Below, piece after piece: positions 1-9,289 of a stretch of DNA of 64,000 nt. Made by a program: the position numbers and the translations under genes. The stretch lies in the NCBI GenBank assembly GCA_027486655.1, contig JAIXOR010000026.1, positions 1 through 64,000 of the forward strand. The letters run 5' to 3'. Each line of letters opens with the position of its first letter. Position 1 is the first letter of the stretch. This DNA comes from Verrucomicrobiaceae bacterium. Its GTDB lineage: Bacteria; Verrucomicrobiota; Verrucomicrobiia; Verrucomicrobiales; Akkermansiaceae. The notes beneath the pieces are model-generated. The model made no database searches and had not been told where the DNA came from. It saw only the letters and a program-made list of their open reading frames with translations.

Positions 1-52
1 CGGCACGCAGCTTTTTGATGATCTCCTCGGGAGTGTGTCGTTTTCTTTTCAT
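1..52 (-). mobile_element. IS3-family transposase OrfA, N-terminal fragment cut by window edge
   Basis: Reading the minus strand from an ATG at 52-50 gives MKRKRHTPEEIIKKLRA before the window ends. This is the stereotyped start of OrfA, the helix-turn-helix subunit of IS3-family (IS407-like group) transposases, which begin with a basic MKRKR(H/F)TPEE(Q)I run. The rest of the element lies to the left, outside the window. I could not find the terminal inverted repeat with confidence; in this family it should lie within about 150 bases upstream of orfA, in 53-200. Whether the element is intact cannot be judged. Confidence 0.8.
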
Positions 53-498
53 GGGAGTCGGTGGCGCTCACGCGCCGGGACTCTCATAACCCATGGATCA
101 GTTCTTGGGGAGCATTCCAATGGGGGCGGAGCATACTTGGTCGGATGGGAGTTGCGCCGTGATGGGAAGCATGTGATGATTGATTCTTCAAAACCACATC
201 AGCCGCCAAGCTAATAGCGATAAACCACGGCTCTCAACGCCCATTACCGGGCTGGATTCGCCACCGGTTCCAGATCGCAATGCGCATGGTTCCGTTCACG
301 CCGTCGGGCTTCGTGACTTCAAATACTCCGCCATCACGGCCCTTCGGGCATTATCTCCAGCAGGCATGCCACACGTGGAATCGGAGCTTGCTTTCAGCGT
401 CATCGCGAGATCATCTTCCATGCATATGCTTTGTCATCTTGAATCGGGGCACCAGAGCCCGATCATTCTTTCTAGCTGAACCTCACCCACCTTATCGA
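53..498. other. Intergenic stretch beside the IS element, no supported gene
   Basis: About 450 bases between the transposase fragment and the first supported gene. Open frames here are short, overlap one another and show no recognisable protein pattern. The stretch should contain the outer end of the IS3-type element and the promoter of the membrane protein at 499, but neither could be placed. It is less GC-rich than the surroundings, which fits accessory or recently inserted DNA. Confidence 0.5.
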
Positions 499-966
499 AT
501 GCCGCTCGGAGAAATCATTGGTGAGGTCATCCTTCGCGCTGTGTTTGAACCCGTCCTTTGCGGACTGTCCTACTGGACGGGGTTTCTCATTCTCAAGACG
601 ATCTCACTCGGAGCCATCAGACTCGCGCCATTGACAAGCCTTGGAGAGAAGGGTCGGAACAAGCGGAAGTGGTATCAAGTCGATTGGAGCATCTGGCATC
701 ACTCGCCCAAACGCGGGCGGGCGCTCAAGGCCGAGTTTACTTGCTTGGTGGGGTGTCTGGTTTGGATTGCTGTTGGAATCGGGATTTTTCACGGCCTCCG
801 TTCCGACAAGCCCAATGCAACGAAGACTTCCATGCCGACGCATCATCAACAGCTTGTTCAATCCTCAATGGCCATGAGAGTGCCAGCCTTCATGCTACAA
901 TTGGAAATGCAGACTACGAGATTCACGAAAAGGTACGAGAGGTGGGCCGGGACGCTGGGTGGATAA
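499..966 (+). CDS. Small conserved-looking membrane protein, function unknown
   Basis: A 155-residue protein starting at the ATG at 499; the frame is open further upstream but that part is not protein-like. Residues 1-45 contain an amphipathic to hydrophobic segment (EIIGEVILRAVFEP... then a tyrosine/tryptophan-containing stretch). A basic loop (KGRNKRKWYQVDWSIW) follows, and a second clear membrane span lies near 80-100 (LVGCLVWIAVGIGIF). This two-span layout with a short cytoplasmic loop resembles small inner-membrane proteins of unknown role in many Gram-negatives. The last 45 residues are poorly hydrophobic and may be a divergent or frame-shifted tail. I do not recognise a named family. 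It sits between an IS fragment and the sulfatase gene on the other strand. Confidence 0.5.
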   Translation: MPLGEIIGEVILRAVFEPVLCGLSYWTGFLILKTISLGAIRLAPLTSLGEKGRNKRKWYQVDWSIWHHSPKRGRALKAEFTCLVGCLVWIAVGIGIFHGLRSDKPNATKTSMPTHHQQLVQSSMAMRVPAFMLQLEMQTTRFTKRYERWAGTLGG

Positions 967-1017
967 AGGTTGAGCCGAAGTGAGGTGCAGCGAGAAGGGC
1001 TTGAAGTCTGTGAGATA

Positions 1018-2334
1018 TCAGTTTGGGGCAGGACTTTTCGGAATGCCGCTGCCTTTCGCGGGCCACCAGGCGTCGAGTTTCTCGCGCAATCGGGCGACGT
1101 GCTCCCCTTCCCTTTCGGCGAGGTTTTGGGCTTCCTGCGGATCCTTGAAGATCTGATAGAGTTCGGGGGTTCCGTTTCCGGGAACGGGGAGGATGAGTTT
1201 CCATCCGTCGTTGATGATCCAGCGCCAGCGGAGGCTGGAGGCGGGGTTTTCCTGGTTCACGAAGTTGTGGGTGTAGCATTCGCCGAAGATCGGTCCGCGG
1301 GATTGGACGGCGGCCGGGTCCGCGAGGTCGATGCCGGGCAAGCCAGCGGGCGCTTGCACGCCGCAGGCCTTGAGCAAGGTGGGGAAGAGGTCGAGGGAGG
1401 TCACCGGGGTGTCGCTGATGGCGGGTTTCCACCTGGCGGGCCAGCGGATCATGATGGGGGTGCGCAGGCCCCCGTCGTAGGGGGAGAGTTTGGATTTCGG
1501 CGCGAAGCGGCCGGTCCCGGGGTCGGTGATCCATCCATTGTCGGCGACGTAAACGACGATGGTGTCTTTGGTGAGTCCTTCGCGATCGAGGTGGGAGAGG
1601 AGTTCGCCGCAGGTTTCATCGAACCAGTCGACCATGGCCCGGTATTTCGCGATGTGAAGAGAAGGGGCGGTGTCGCGGTATTTGGCGAGGATCCGGTCCG
1701 GCGGGGTGTGGGGGTCGTGAGGGAGCATCGGGGCATACCAGACGAAGAAGGGTTTCGAGTCCCGGCGGGCGTTGGAGATGAAGTCGAAGATGGGCTTCAT
1801 GGTCTTGCGGCCGATGTCGAGTCCCTCGTCGCCGTGGCGGCCGCCGTGGCTCATGCCTGAGGTGAATCCGCCGGTGCGGTAGTCGCCGAGCCACCATTTT
1901 CCGGTTTGCAGGCTTTCGTATCCCGCGCCGCCGAGCAGGCCCGGGAGGGTGGGCCATTCCTTGAGGTGGGCGATCATGCGTTCGCGTCCATCGGCAAAGG
2001 CCTTGGAGCGGTAGAACCGGGCCTGGGGCATTTCATCCGGCTTGGCAGGATCGTTGCAGGTGATGCGGTGCTCGTGGGGGTAGCGGCCGGTGATGATCGA
2101 GGCGAGGCTGGGGCAGCAGAGGCTGGATGGCACATAGCCGCGGGTGAAGGTGAGGCTTTCCGAGGCGAGCTTGTCGAGGTGCGGCGTCCGGATTTGAGGG
2201 TGCTTCATGAACCCGTAGTCGCCCCAATGGTGGTCGTCGGAAACGATCATCACGACATTGGGAGGGGCCGCGGCGGAGTGGAGGCAGGCGAAGAGGCACA
2301 GGGCCGCAGTGAGGAGCTTGGGTTTGAGGGACAT
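1018..2334 (-). CDS. Secreted arylsulfatase-type sulfatase (S1 family)
   Basis: A 438-residue sulfate-ester hydrolase with a signal peptide (about residues 1-23). Type I sulfatase landmarks appear in order: metal-binding VSDDHHWGDYG (residues 31-41), the formylglycine motif C73-C-P-S-L with the typical ASIITG tail, GKWWLGDYRTGG (compare GKWHLG), FVWYAPMLPHDPH, and VYVADNGWITDPG with a downstream lysine. These sulfatases desulfate polysaccharides or sulfated lipids in the periplasm or outside the cell. The canonical C-x-P-S-R motif has Leu77 instead of Arg. The change sits in an otherwise intact active-site helix, so the protein may still be matured, but this is unproven. It lies downstream of the LamG/PQQ gene on the same strand (185-base gap). 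Substrate cannot be told from the sequence. Confidence 0.93.
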   Translation of the reverse strand: MSLKPKLLTAALCLFACLHSAAAPPNVVMIVSDDHHWGDYGFMKHPQIRTPHLDKLASESLTFTRGYVPSSLCCPSLASIITGRYPHEHRITCNDPAKPDEMPQARFYRSKAFADGRERMIAHLKEWPTLPGLLGGAGYESLQTGKWWLGDYRTGGFTSGMSHGGRHGDEGLDIGRKTMKPIFDFISNARRDSKPFFVWYAPMLPHDPHTPPDRILAKYRDTAPSLHIAKYRAMVDWFDETCGELLSHLDREGLTKDTIVVYVADNGWITDPGTGRFAPKSKLSPYDGGLRTPIMIRWPARWKPAISDTPVTSLDLFPTLLKACGVQAPAGLPGIDLADPAAVQSRGPIFGECYTHNFVNQENPASSLRWRWIINDGWKLILPVPGNGTPELYQIFKDPQEAQNLAEREGEHVARLREKLDAWWPAKGSGIPKSPAPN

Positions 2335-2519
2335 GAGAATCGAGCAGGCTGTGGTGTCCGTGGCGTCCGGGGTTTTTCTGGGTTTCCCGGTTTCCTTTCA
2401 ATGCGCCGCAGTGCCAGGTGGGAATGGAGATGGCACGACTCTACGCAGCCAGAGCGAGTGGAATTACGGTTCCGTATCTCCCGCAAACTCGGGGAGAGGG
2501 CGGGCGGCGGGAGTGGCCT

Positions 2520-5500
2520 TCAGTTTTCGCTGAGCCGGGCGCGGAAGAAGGTGGAGTCCGCGGGTTTCGGGCCGGTGAGGGTATGAGGGCCACCGGGAAC
2601 GGGCAGGCCATGGTTTCCGGGGATGTTCCAAGGTTGCCATTGGAGAAGGTCCCCGGAGTGCTCGATGATGGCGGAGCGGTTCGGGGGAAGATCGAGCGTG
2701 AAGGAAGCCTGAGTGCCCTGGAGGGACACCGAGGGCCGAAGCAGCGAGGATCCGGACAAGGGATCGGTGCCGGCGAGGAACTCGGCCCGGTTGTTAGAAC
2801 CATCGCCATCCGGGTCTGCGCCTGGAGCGCCTTGCGGGCTGCTGACTGATAGAAACTCGGCCGTCCGCCATTGGTCGTAGGTCTGGCGTGCCGGGAGTTC
2901 GTTCTGGATCCACTCGGTGAGAAGGGCGACGCCGGCGGGATCGACCACATTGCTGCCGAGCGGCGGCATGCGGGTGAAGCCGTTGGAGGCGGCGGTGCGG
3001 TTGAGGAGGATCGATTGGGTGGTCGAGCCGGGGACGACGAGTTTATTGAGTGGATTGCCGCCGTTGTTGCTGGCGTTGCCGAGGATGAGTCCGGTCTGGT
3101 CGAGCGTGAGTTCGTGGCGACCGTCCCAGGCCGAGGGTGCGGCGGTGCCGCCGTCCATGTGGCAGTAGGCGCAGTTCACGGCGAGGTAGGACCGGACGCG
3201 GGCCTCGGCGGGGTAGTTCGTTTCATCCGGCCGCAGGTGGCGGGGCAGGAGGTGGGTGGAGTCCGGGTTGTTCGAGAAATAGCCGCCGTTTTCCAGCACA
3301 TCGATTTGATTGCCGCTGAAGCCCGGGACGAGGCTGGCGAGGTTGTATTGGCGGGTGTTCGAAGAGAGCGCGAATCCGGCCTGCGGTGTGTGGCAGGTCA
3401 TGCATTCGGAGCGGCTCGGGATGCGCCAGCGCTGGGTTTGCGGGGATCCGCCGACCGTGATGGTGAGATCGAAGTCCTCGCCGGGCTCGCCGACGAGAGT
3501 GGCCTCGGTGCCGGCTTCGTTCCACCGGTAGCTGACGCCGTAGGCACCGGTGGTGTTTTTCACGAGCAGCCGGGTTTCGAGGCGTTTGCGGGTTGCGGGA
3601 TTGCCGCGGGTGGTCTCGATGTCGAAGTGCTTCACCCAGATCTGGCCGGTGGGGAAGGTCCACTCGCCATCGCGCGACCAGGTGATTTTCGAGTTGGCAT
3701 CCGGCAGGGTGAACCAGCGGCGTTTGATCGCGTGATCGCTCCAGAAGGGCAGATTGATCTGATAGGGCAGCAGGCCGGGTGCGGGCGACAGGTCCGTTAG
3801 ATCGGCGAAAAGCCCAGTGGCTGTTAGAGTGGCGGGGTAGGTGCTGGTATCGGTGACGGTGGTGATGCGGCGGATGAGGTTGTCGTTGATATCGGCCATC
3901 AGGACATCGCCATTCGAGGGATCGCGGCCGAAGCCGACGATGCCGCCCTCGCCGAGGATGCGGTTGACGGTGGGCGGATTGCCGCCGTTGCGGACGAGCG
4001 ACCAGACATTACCGGAGTTATAGTCCGCGAAGATGTAGGCACCGGTGAGTGATGGCATGCGGGTGCCGCGATAGACGAGGCCGCCGGTGACGCTGGTGCC
4101 TTGGAAGGTGCCGCTGCCGCGTTGGTAGTCGTAGAGTGGATTGATGTGGGTGAAGCCGCCGGGAGCGCCGCCGACGGGTCCGGCGATCATGCCTTCCCGC
4201 CAGACCCAGCCGTAGTTGCCGCCCCGGGTGAGGACGTTGATTTCCTCGCGCGCGCCGCCGCCGACATCGCCGCACCAGAGCTCGCCGGTGGCGGGATCGA
4301 AAGAAAAGCGCCAGGGATTGCGCAGGCCAGCGGCCCAGAATTCCGTTCTAACCGAAGCGGGGGTCACCGCGATGCCATTGAAGGTGGTGGCGCCGACCCA
4401 GGGGTTGTCCGTCGGGATTTCGTAGGCGGGCAGGCCGCCGTGAAGGACGACGGCGGAATGGCTGTTAGGCGGGATGTTGGCATCGTCGGTGGCGGCGGGG
4501 TTTCCGGCGATCTCGGTGCCCTCAAGGTCCACGTCGATGCGGAGCATGCCGGCGAAGAAGTCTTTGTCGATGCGCTGGCTGTTGGCGTATTGGTCATTCT
4601 GGCCGCCTTCATCGCCGAGGGAGATGTAGAGGTAGCCATCGGGCCCGAAGTGGAGGTCGCCGCCGTTGTGGTTGTCAGCCTCGTCGGCCTGTTGGATGAG
4701 GACGCGTTCGGAAGCGAGGTTGGCGGTGGGCGTGGCGGTGGCCGGATTGTTGAGGGTGATGCGGGAGACGCGCTGGTGCCTCGCGCCGCCGATGGTGAGC
4801 GAGTAGAAGAGGAACACGTGGCCGTTGCTGGCGTAGTTCGGGTGGAAGGCCATGCCGAGCAGGCCGCATTCGCTGGTGGTGTTGAGGGCCTCGGCGGGGG
4901 TCCGGCCGTTGAAGAGCCCGCCGGCGGCGGCGCTCAGGGTGAGCACGGTGGAGGTGGTGGGAGAGGCGGCGGTGACGTTGGGAACCACGCGCAGCAGTCC
5001 GCCTTTTTCGCAGATGAAAACGCGCTGCGTGTCGCCGGGTGGCGAGGCGATGCAGACGGGTTGGTTGAACGAGAGTCCGGCAAAGGCATTGACCGCCTGG
5101 ATCGAAACCGGCGGCGGCGAGGCAGGGACCTGGAACGAGTTGTTAGGGATGCGGAGTTGGTTGGAAAACGTGAGTGTGACGGTGGCGGGCTGCGAGAGAC
5201 CACCCGCGCCGCCGACCGTGTAGGTGAATGAATCCGTGGCCGGGCTGCCAGTGTTGTGGGTGTAGAGGATGCTGCCGTTCGGGCTGACGGTGGCGGTGCC
5301 GAACTGGGGTGCCTGAACGATCGTGACCGAGGCCGGATCGAGGGTACCGCTGTCGTTTGCCAGCACGGCGATGCGGACCTTTTGCAGGCGGTGGAGCGTG
5401 GCGGCATCGGCCACGGTGACGGGTGGCGGGAAGTTGGGATTGGGGCCGGTGCTGATGTTGTTGAGGATCTCGGCGTGGGTGAGGGCGCGGCGGTAGATGC

Positions 5501-7100
5501 GCACCTCGTCGTAGGTGATGTTGGCGCAGGAGTCGTTGCCAAACTGCGAGCGGCCGAGCCAGTTGTTCACGTCCTCGACGGAGGAAAGTTTGAAGGGCAG
5601 GTCGCGGGTGGCGGCGAGGGTTCCGTTGAGATACCAGGCGAGCTGACCGCCGGCGGATCCGAACGACCCGGCTCCGTCGGTGAAGGTGATGGCGAAGTGG
5701 TGGCGGGTGCCGGTGGCGAGGGTGAGGTTGGTATCCGTGACCAGTTCGGTGCCCGCATCGATGCGGCCGGCGAGACGTTGCTGATTGGCGGTGGTGCCGC
5801 GGTTGAGGGCGAGCAGGAGATTGTCGCTGGAGGCGGTGGCCCCCGGGGCGGCGGTGGCGGTGTGAAGGATCTCGCCGGGAGCGGCTCCGGCCCCCTGGGC
5901 GGCGGCATTTCCTGTTAGATTGGTGCGGCCGAAGTCGATGATGCGCTGCCAGTTCCGCGCGGCGACCTGGGTGGCCCAGAGTTCCACGGTGAGGTTGGTT
6001 TTCGACGAGACGATGCCGTTGGGCAGATCGACGTAGGCGGAGATGGCGGACGGGGTTTGGTTTCCAGTGGTCGAGCCCGGCAGGGTGAGTGCGGTGCCGG
6101 AAAAGGTGGCCCCGTTTCCACGGACGGTGGCGGTGGCGCTGCCGACCAGATCCGGGATGGTGGAACCTGCGGTGGCGTTTCCCGAGGGATTGGAGAACGA
6201 CCAGCGGTGGACCATGTCGGACTGGGGTGGGACGGGGTTTGCCCCGGAGGCGAAACTTGCGGTGACTTCCGCGGCAGTCATCGCGTGGTCATAGACGCGG
6301 ACTTCGTTGTATGCGGCGTGCGTGTTGCGGTCGCCGCTCCAGTGCGAGCGTCCGAGCCAGTTGTTCACATCCTGGATCTGGTTGAGGCGGAAGCTGGTAT
6401 CGAGCGAGGCGACCAGCGTGCCGTTGCGATACCACGAGGCGCGCCCGCCGGTGGAGGCGAAGGCACCGACGCCGCTCTGGAAGGTGAGCACGTAGTGGTA
6501 TTCCGTGCCGGCGGTGGTGGCTAGGTTGGTATCGGAGATGCCGTATTGGCCGGTGGTGTCCCCTGCCCCGACTCCGTTGATGCGGGTTTCGAAGCGTTGC
6601 TGGCTGAGGCTGCCCGCGGTGTTGCGGGCGAGGGTGAGCGTGAAACCATCGAAGGAACTGGTGGTGCCGGGAGCGGTGGTGGCGAGCCCGGTGATCTCCC
6701 CCGGAGCGCCGAGTCCGTCGCCGGCCTGGGTGATGCGGCCGAAGTCGAGAAGCCGCTGGAACTGCTGGTAGCTGAGCGGAGTGGCCCAGATTTCCACGGT
6801 GAGATGGGTTTTCGAGGAAATCAGGCCGTTCGGCAGATCGATGTAGGCGGAGATCGAGGCCGGCGATTGGTTTCCGGTGGTGGTGCCCGGGAGGACGATC
6901 GAAGAGCCATTCGACGTCGCCCCGACGCCGCGGATGGTGGCGACCGCATTTCCGATGCTGTCGATCTGGGTGGAGCCGGATGCGACGGCACCTGACGGCT
7001 GATTGAATGACCAGCGGTGGACGAGATCGGCAAAAGCCATGGGACCAGCCAGGCATCCGGCGAACCAGCAGTGGAGGAGAGAAACGCGGCAGAGGGTCAT
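2520..7100 (-). CDS. Modular secreted LamG / PQQ-type sugar dehydrogenase / cytochrome c protein
   Basis: A 1526-residue exported protein. The start is set at the ATG at 7100 because it begins a clear signal peptide (MTLCRVSLLH...GPMAFA); an upstream GTG at 7142 is less likely. Domains: two LamG-like modules, each opening with VHRWSF (about 26-290 and 296-560); a VLANDSGTLDP Ig/cadherin-like module (560-650); a six-bladed glucose/sorbosone-dehydrogenase-like propeller (about 670-1080) with HFGPDGYLYISLGDEGG, GLRNPWRFSFDP and GGNYGWVWREG; then a cytochrome-like region with CMTCH (C1233) and CAYCH (C1310). The end has a DPDGDGSNNRAEFLAGTDP calcium-type repeat and a final domain closing in FFRARL. 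It probably oxidises sugars outside the cytoplasm and passes electrons to its own haems (inferred). PQQ binding is not proven. Confidence 0.87.
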   Translation of the reverse strand: MTLCRVSLLHCWFAGCLAGPMAFADLVHRWSFNQPSGAVASGSTQIDSIGNAVATIRGVGATSNGSSIVLPGTTTGNQSPASISAYIDLPNGLISSKTHLTVEIWATPLSYQQFQRLLDFGRITQAGDGLGAPGEITGLATTAPGTTSSFDGFTLTLARNTAGSLSQQRFETRINGVGAGDTTGQYGISDTNLATTAGTEYHYVLTFQSGVGAFASTGGRASWYRNGTLVASLDTSFRLNQIQDVNNWLGRSHWSGDRNTHAAYNEVRVYDHAMTAAEVTASFASGANPVPPQSDMVHRWSFSNPSGNATAGSTIPDLVGSATATVRGNGATFSGTALTLPGSTTGNQTPSAISAYVDLPNGIVSSKTNLTVELWATQVAARNWQRIIDFGRTNLTGNAAAQGAGAAPGEILHTATAAPGATASSDNLLLALNRGTTANQQRLAGRIDAGTELVTDTNLTLATGTRHHFAITFTDGAGSFGSAGGQLAWYLNGTLAATRDLPFKLSSVEDVNNWLGRSQFGNDSCANITYDEVRIYRRALTHAEILNNISTGPNPNFPPPVTVADAATLHRLQKVRIAVLANDSGTLDPASVTIVQAPQFGTATVSPNGSILYTHNTGSPATDSFTYTVGGAGGLSQPATVTLTFSNQLRIPNNSFQVPASPPPVSIQAVNAFAGLSFNQPVCIASPPGDTQRVFICEKGGLLRVVPNVTAASPTTSTVLTLSAAAGGLFNGRTPAEALNTTSECGLLGMAFHPNYASNGHVFLFYSLTIGGARHQRVSRITLNNPATATPTANLASERVLIQQADEADNHNGGDLHFGPDGYLYISLGDEGGQNDQYANSQRIDKDFFAGMLRIDVDLEGTEIAGNPAATDDANIPPNSHSAVVLHGGLPAYEIPTDNPWVGATTFNGIAVTPASVRTEFWAAGLRNPWRFSFDPATGELWCGDVGGGAREEINVLTRGGNYGWVWREGMIAGPVGGAPGGFTHINPLYDYQRGSGTFQGTSVTGGLVYRGTRMPSLTGAYIFADYNSGNVWSLVRNGGNPPTVNRILGEGGIVGFGRDPSNGDVLMADINDNLIRRITTVTDTSTYPATLTATGLFADLTDLSPAPGLLPYQINLPFWSDHAIKRRWFTLPDANSKITWSRDGEWTFPTGQIWVKHFDIETTRGNPATRKRLETRLLVKNTTGAYGVSYRWNEAGTEATLVGEPGEDFDLTITVGGSPQTQRWRIPSRSECMTCHTPQAGFALSSNTRQYNLASLVPGFSGNQIDVLENGGYFSNNPDSTHLLPRHLRPDETNYPAEARVRSYLAVNCAYCHMDGGTAAPSAWDGRHELTLDQTGLILGNASNNGGNPLNKLVVPGSTTQSILLNRTAASNGFTRMPPLGSNVVDPAGVALLTEWIQNELPARQTYDQWRTAEFLSVSSPQGAPGADPDGDGSNNRAEFLAGTDPLSGSSLLRPSVSLQGTQASFTLDLPPNRSAIIEHSGDLLQWQPWNIPGNHGLPVPGGPHTLTGPKPADSTFFRARLSEN

Positions 7101-7264
7101 GCTTGCGACGAGATGGATGGGGAGTTTCCTGGCAGTCGCCACCGACCGGCAGGATCGGGAATTCTATAATCGATTCCGGAAAACCTGCAATCGGAACCTT
7201 GGCAGAGGGCTCGACAGCGCGGGCCAAACCTTGCAGTTTTCGCGCAGCCAAACCCCAAGCACCC

Positions 7265-8353
7265 ATGTCCGACTTCCTCGTCATTCCCCGCCAAGATCAC
7301 GATGCCCTTGTTTCCAAAGCCTACCAATCGCGCGGCTACACCGCGGATGAGGCGGCGGAAGGAGCCAAGCTGGCCGCGGAGGCCGCCCGTCACGGGATCC
7401 GCACGCACCATGCGCTCAAGGCACTGCACCTCGACCATCTGTTCGGTTCGGCCGCAGGCGGCTGTGTTCCGGGCGCGGAAATCGAGGTGCTGACCTCGCG
7501 TTTCCCCGCTTCCGAGCGGTGGAATGCGAACAAGAAACTCGGGCAATCCGTGGCCTACCGGGCCATCGACCGCGCCATCGAGTTGGCGGATCAATTCGGC
7601 ATCGCCCAGATCGCGGTGGACAACGCGTTCCACTACCTTTGGGGCGGCGGCTATGTGATGGAGGCGGCGGAGCGTGGTTACTACGCCTACACCAACTGCA
7701 CCTCGGCCCTGGCGGAGGTGGTTCCCTTCGGCGGCAAGTTTCCGACGCTCGGCACCAACCCGCATTCGTGGGGCATTCCGAGCATGGAGGCCAATGGATT
7801 TCCGATCGTGATGGACTGGGCGACCTCGACCGTGGCGATGGGCCGCGTGCAGGCGCTCAAGCGTGAGGGCAAGCAACTGCCACCGGGAGCCGCCGTGGAC
7901 AAAGACGGCAACCCGACGCTCAACCCGGATGAAGTCGCCGCGCTTCTGCCCTTCGGCGGGCACAAGGGGTATGGCATGTCGTTGTTGAACGAGATCTTCG
8001 GCGGCCTGATCGGTGGTTCGCTGCCAACCATCCGCGGTCGCAAGCTGGAGACCGAAGGGGAAAAGAACACGCCGGTCTTCTACTTCCAGGTGATCCACCC
8101 GGACGCGATTTCCGGAGGGGATTTTGCCCGCGGACGCGACCAGATCCAGAATCTCAAGGCGGTGATCGACGACATCCTCGGCCACGGAAACGAAAAAGCC
8201 ATGTTGCCCGGCCAGCTCGAAGCCAACTCGCGAAAGACCTCCGACGCCGCAGGCGGGCTGCTGTTCACCGAAGCGGAGGTGGCCGAGTTCAACGAGATCA
8301 ATGCCGAGCTCGGGCTGCCCGCGTGGGAAGCATCGAAGCTGAAACGCGCTTGA
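7265..8353 (+). CDS. Ldh2-family (malate/L-lactate dehydrogenase type) NAD(P)-dependent oxidoreductase
   Basis: A 362-residue cytoplasmic enzyme of the YlbC/AllD/ComC malate/lactate dehydrogenase family (Ldh_2), which is unrelated to Rossmann-type lactate dehydrogenases. The start at 7265 gives the usual N-terminus. Family landmarks: HGIRTHHALKALHLDHL, the conserved VDNAFHYLWGGGYVMEAAERG, a TNCTSALAEVVPFGGKFPTLGTNPHSWGIP block that forms the nicotinamide site, VMDWATSTVAMGRV, and LLPFGGHKGYGMSLLNEI. Members reduce 2-oxoacids such as malate/oxaloacetate, ureidoglycolate or sulfolactate, and the substrate cannot be assigned here. It is divergent from the LamG/PQQ gene across a 164-base gap and 33 bases upstream of the hydrolase gene, so the two may be cotranscribed. 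Confidence 0.92.
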   Translation: MSDFLVIPRQDHDALVSKAYQSRGYTADEAAEGAKLAAEAARHGIRTHHALKALHLDHLFGSAAGGCVPGAEIEVLTSRFPASERWNANKKLGQSVAYRAIDRAIELADQFGIAQIAVDNAFHYLWGGGYVMEAAERGYYAYTNCTSALAEVVPFGGKFPTLGTNPHSWGIPSMEANGFPIVMDWATSTVAMGRVQALKREGKQLPPGAAVDKDGNPTLNPDEVAALLPFGGHKGYGMSLLNEIFGGLIGGSLPTIRGRKLETEGEKNTPVFYFQVIHPDAISGGDFARGRDQIQNLKAVIDDILGHGNEKAMLPGQLEANSRKTSDAAGGLLFTEAEVAEFNEINAELGLPAWEASKLKRA

Positions 8354-8386
8354 TGCCGCGAGCTGGATCGCCACGATGGCGATGCG

Positions 8387-9289
8387 ATGAGCCACAAGGG
8401 CGAGAAACCGGATCCGGGCGACAAACGCCGCACTCCCGCGTGGCTGCGCGGACTGCGGAGTCTTGCGTGGATCGTGGGAGTGCCTTTGCTTTGGATCACC
8501 GGCTGCCAATCCAGCCTGATCTATTTTCCCCGGTCTTATGACGAGGGGGAGAAGCGTGTTTGGCTGGAGGAAAGCGGAGGCCGGGTCCTCGACTATCAGA
8601 CATCGGAGGGTCGCCAGCGTGCATTCCTCCAAGGAAATCTCCGTTCGCCGAGAAACCTGTGGGTCGTCTGTGGTGGAAACGGATCGCTTGCTCTCGATTG
8701 GGCGGACTGGCTGAAGCAGCACGGGCCGGTGGAGGACGCGTTTCTGTTAGTGGACTACCCGGGTTACGGCGATTGCGAGGGCGCCCCGAACCCGGCGAGG
8801 ATCCGGGAGAACTTCAAGACGGTGGCGCCGCTCGCATGGCGGGAGATCGGTAGCAGCCCGGATCCCAGGCGGCTGCGCTTTTTCGGCCACAGCCTGGGGG
8901 GTGCGGCCTGCCTGATCGCCGCCTGCGAGCTTGGAATCCGTCGAGGAGTCCTGCTGGCACCGTTCACCAGCACCATGGAGATGAGTCGGGAAATGACAGG
9001 GCTTCCGCTGGGATTTCTGGTTCACCATCGTTTCGACAATCGGGCGCGCATCGGTGAGATCGCCGCCGGAGATGAGGCTGAGATCCTCATCCTTCACGGC
9101 ACGGACGACGAAGTGATCCCGGTGACCATGGCACGGACTCTCGCCCGCGAGTTTCCCGGGGCCGTCGAGCTCCTGGAGATCGAAAGAGGCCGGCACAACA
9201 CCGTCCAGATCCAGCATGCCGACCGCCTTGCCGAGGCCTTGAGGCGGATCGGCAAGGGTGGGACCGATCAGCGGCGGCCGCGGCCGTAG
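8387..9289 (+). CDS. Alpha/beta-hydrolase lipoprotein (BEM46/ABHD13-like)
   Basis: A 300-residue serine hydrolase with a basic N-terminus, one hydrophobic span and a lipobox-like ITGC at Cys40, suggesting membrane anchoring facing the periplasm. The alpha/beta-hydrolase triad is visible: nucleophile elbow G-H-S169-L-G-G, acid in LILHGTDDEVIP, and histidine in ERGRHNTVQ near the C-terminus. LVDYPGYGDCEGAPNP and an oxyanion-type CGGNGS complete the ABHD13/BEM46 pattern. Family members are esterases or thioesterases of mostly unknown substrate. The gene follows the Ldh2 gene closely and its 3' end overlaps the convergent helicase gene by 22 bases. Confidence 0.85.
   Translation: MSHKGEKPDPGDKRRTPAWLRGLRSLAWIVGVPLLWITGCQSSLIYFPRSYDEGEKRVWLEESGGRVLDYQTSEGRQRAFLQGNLRSPRNLWVVCGGNGSLALDWADWLKQHGPVEDAFLLVDYPGYGDCEGAPNPARIRENFKTVAPLAWREIGSSPDPRRLRFFGHSLGGAACLIAACELGIRRGVLLAPFTSTMEMSREMTGLPLGFLVHHRFDNRARIGEIAAGDEAEILILHGTDDEVIPVTMARTLAREFPGAVELLEIERGRHNTVQIQHADRLAEALRRIGKGGTDQRRPRP

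Noticed and set aside
970-1860. Long plus-strand frame opposite the sulfatase
   Set aside because: Gly/Glu/Val-rich antisense shadow of the sulfatase gene; the minus strand has clear catalytic motifs.
4101-5231. Plus-strand frame of 376 codons opposite the LamG/PQQ gene
   Set aside because: Composition is an antisense artefact of GC-rich codons; no domain pattern, while the minus strand reads as a propeller.
7097-8722. Minus-strand 541-codon frame covering the Ldh2 gene
   Set aside because: Shadow of a clear dehydrogenase on the plus strand; Arg/Gly/Val-rich with no family motif.
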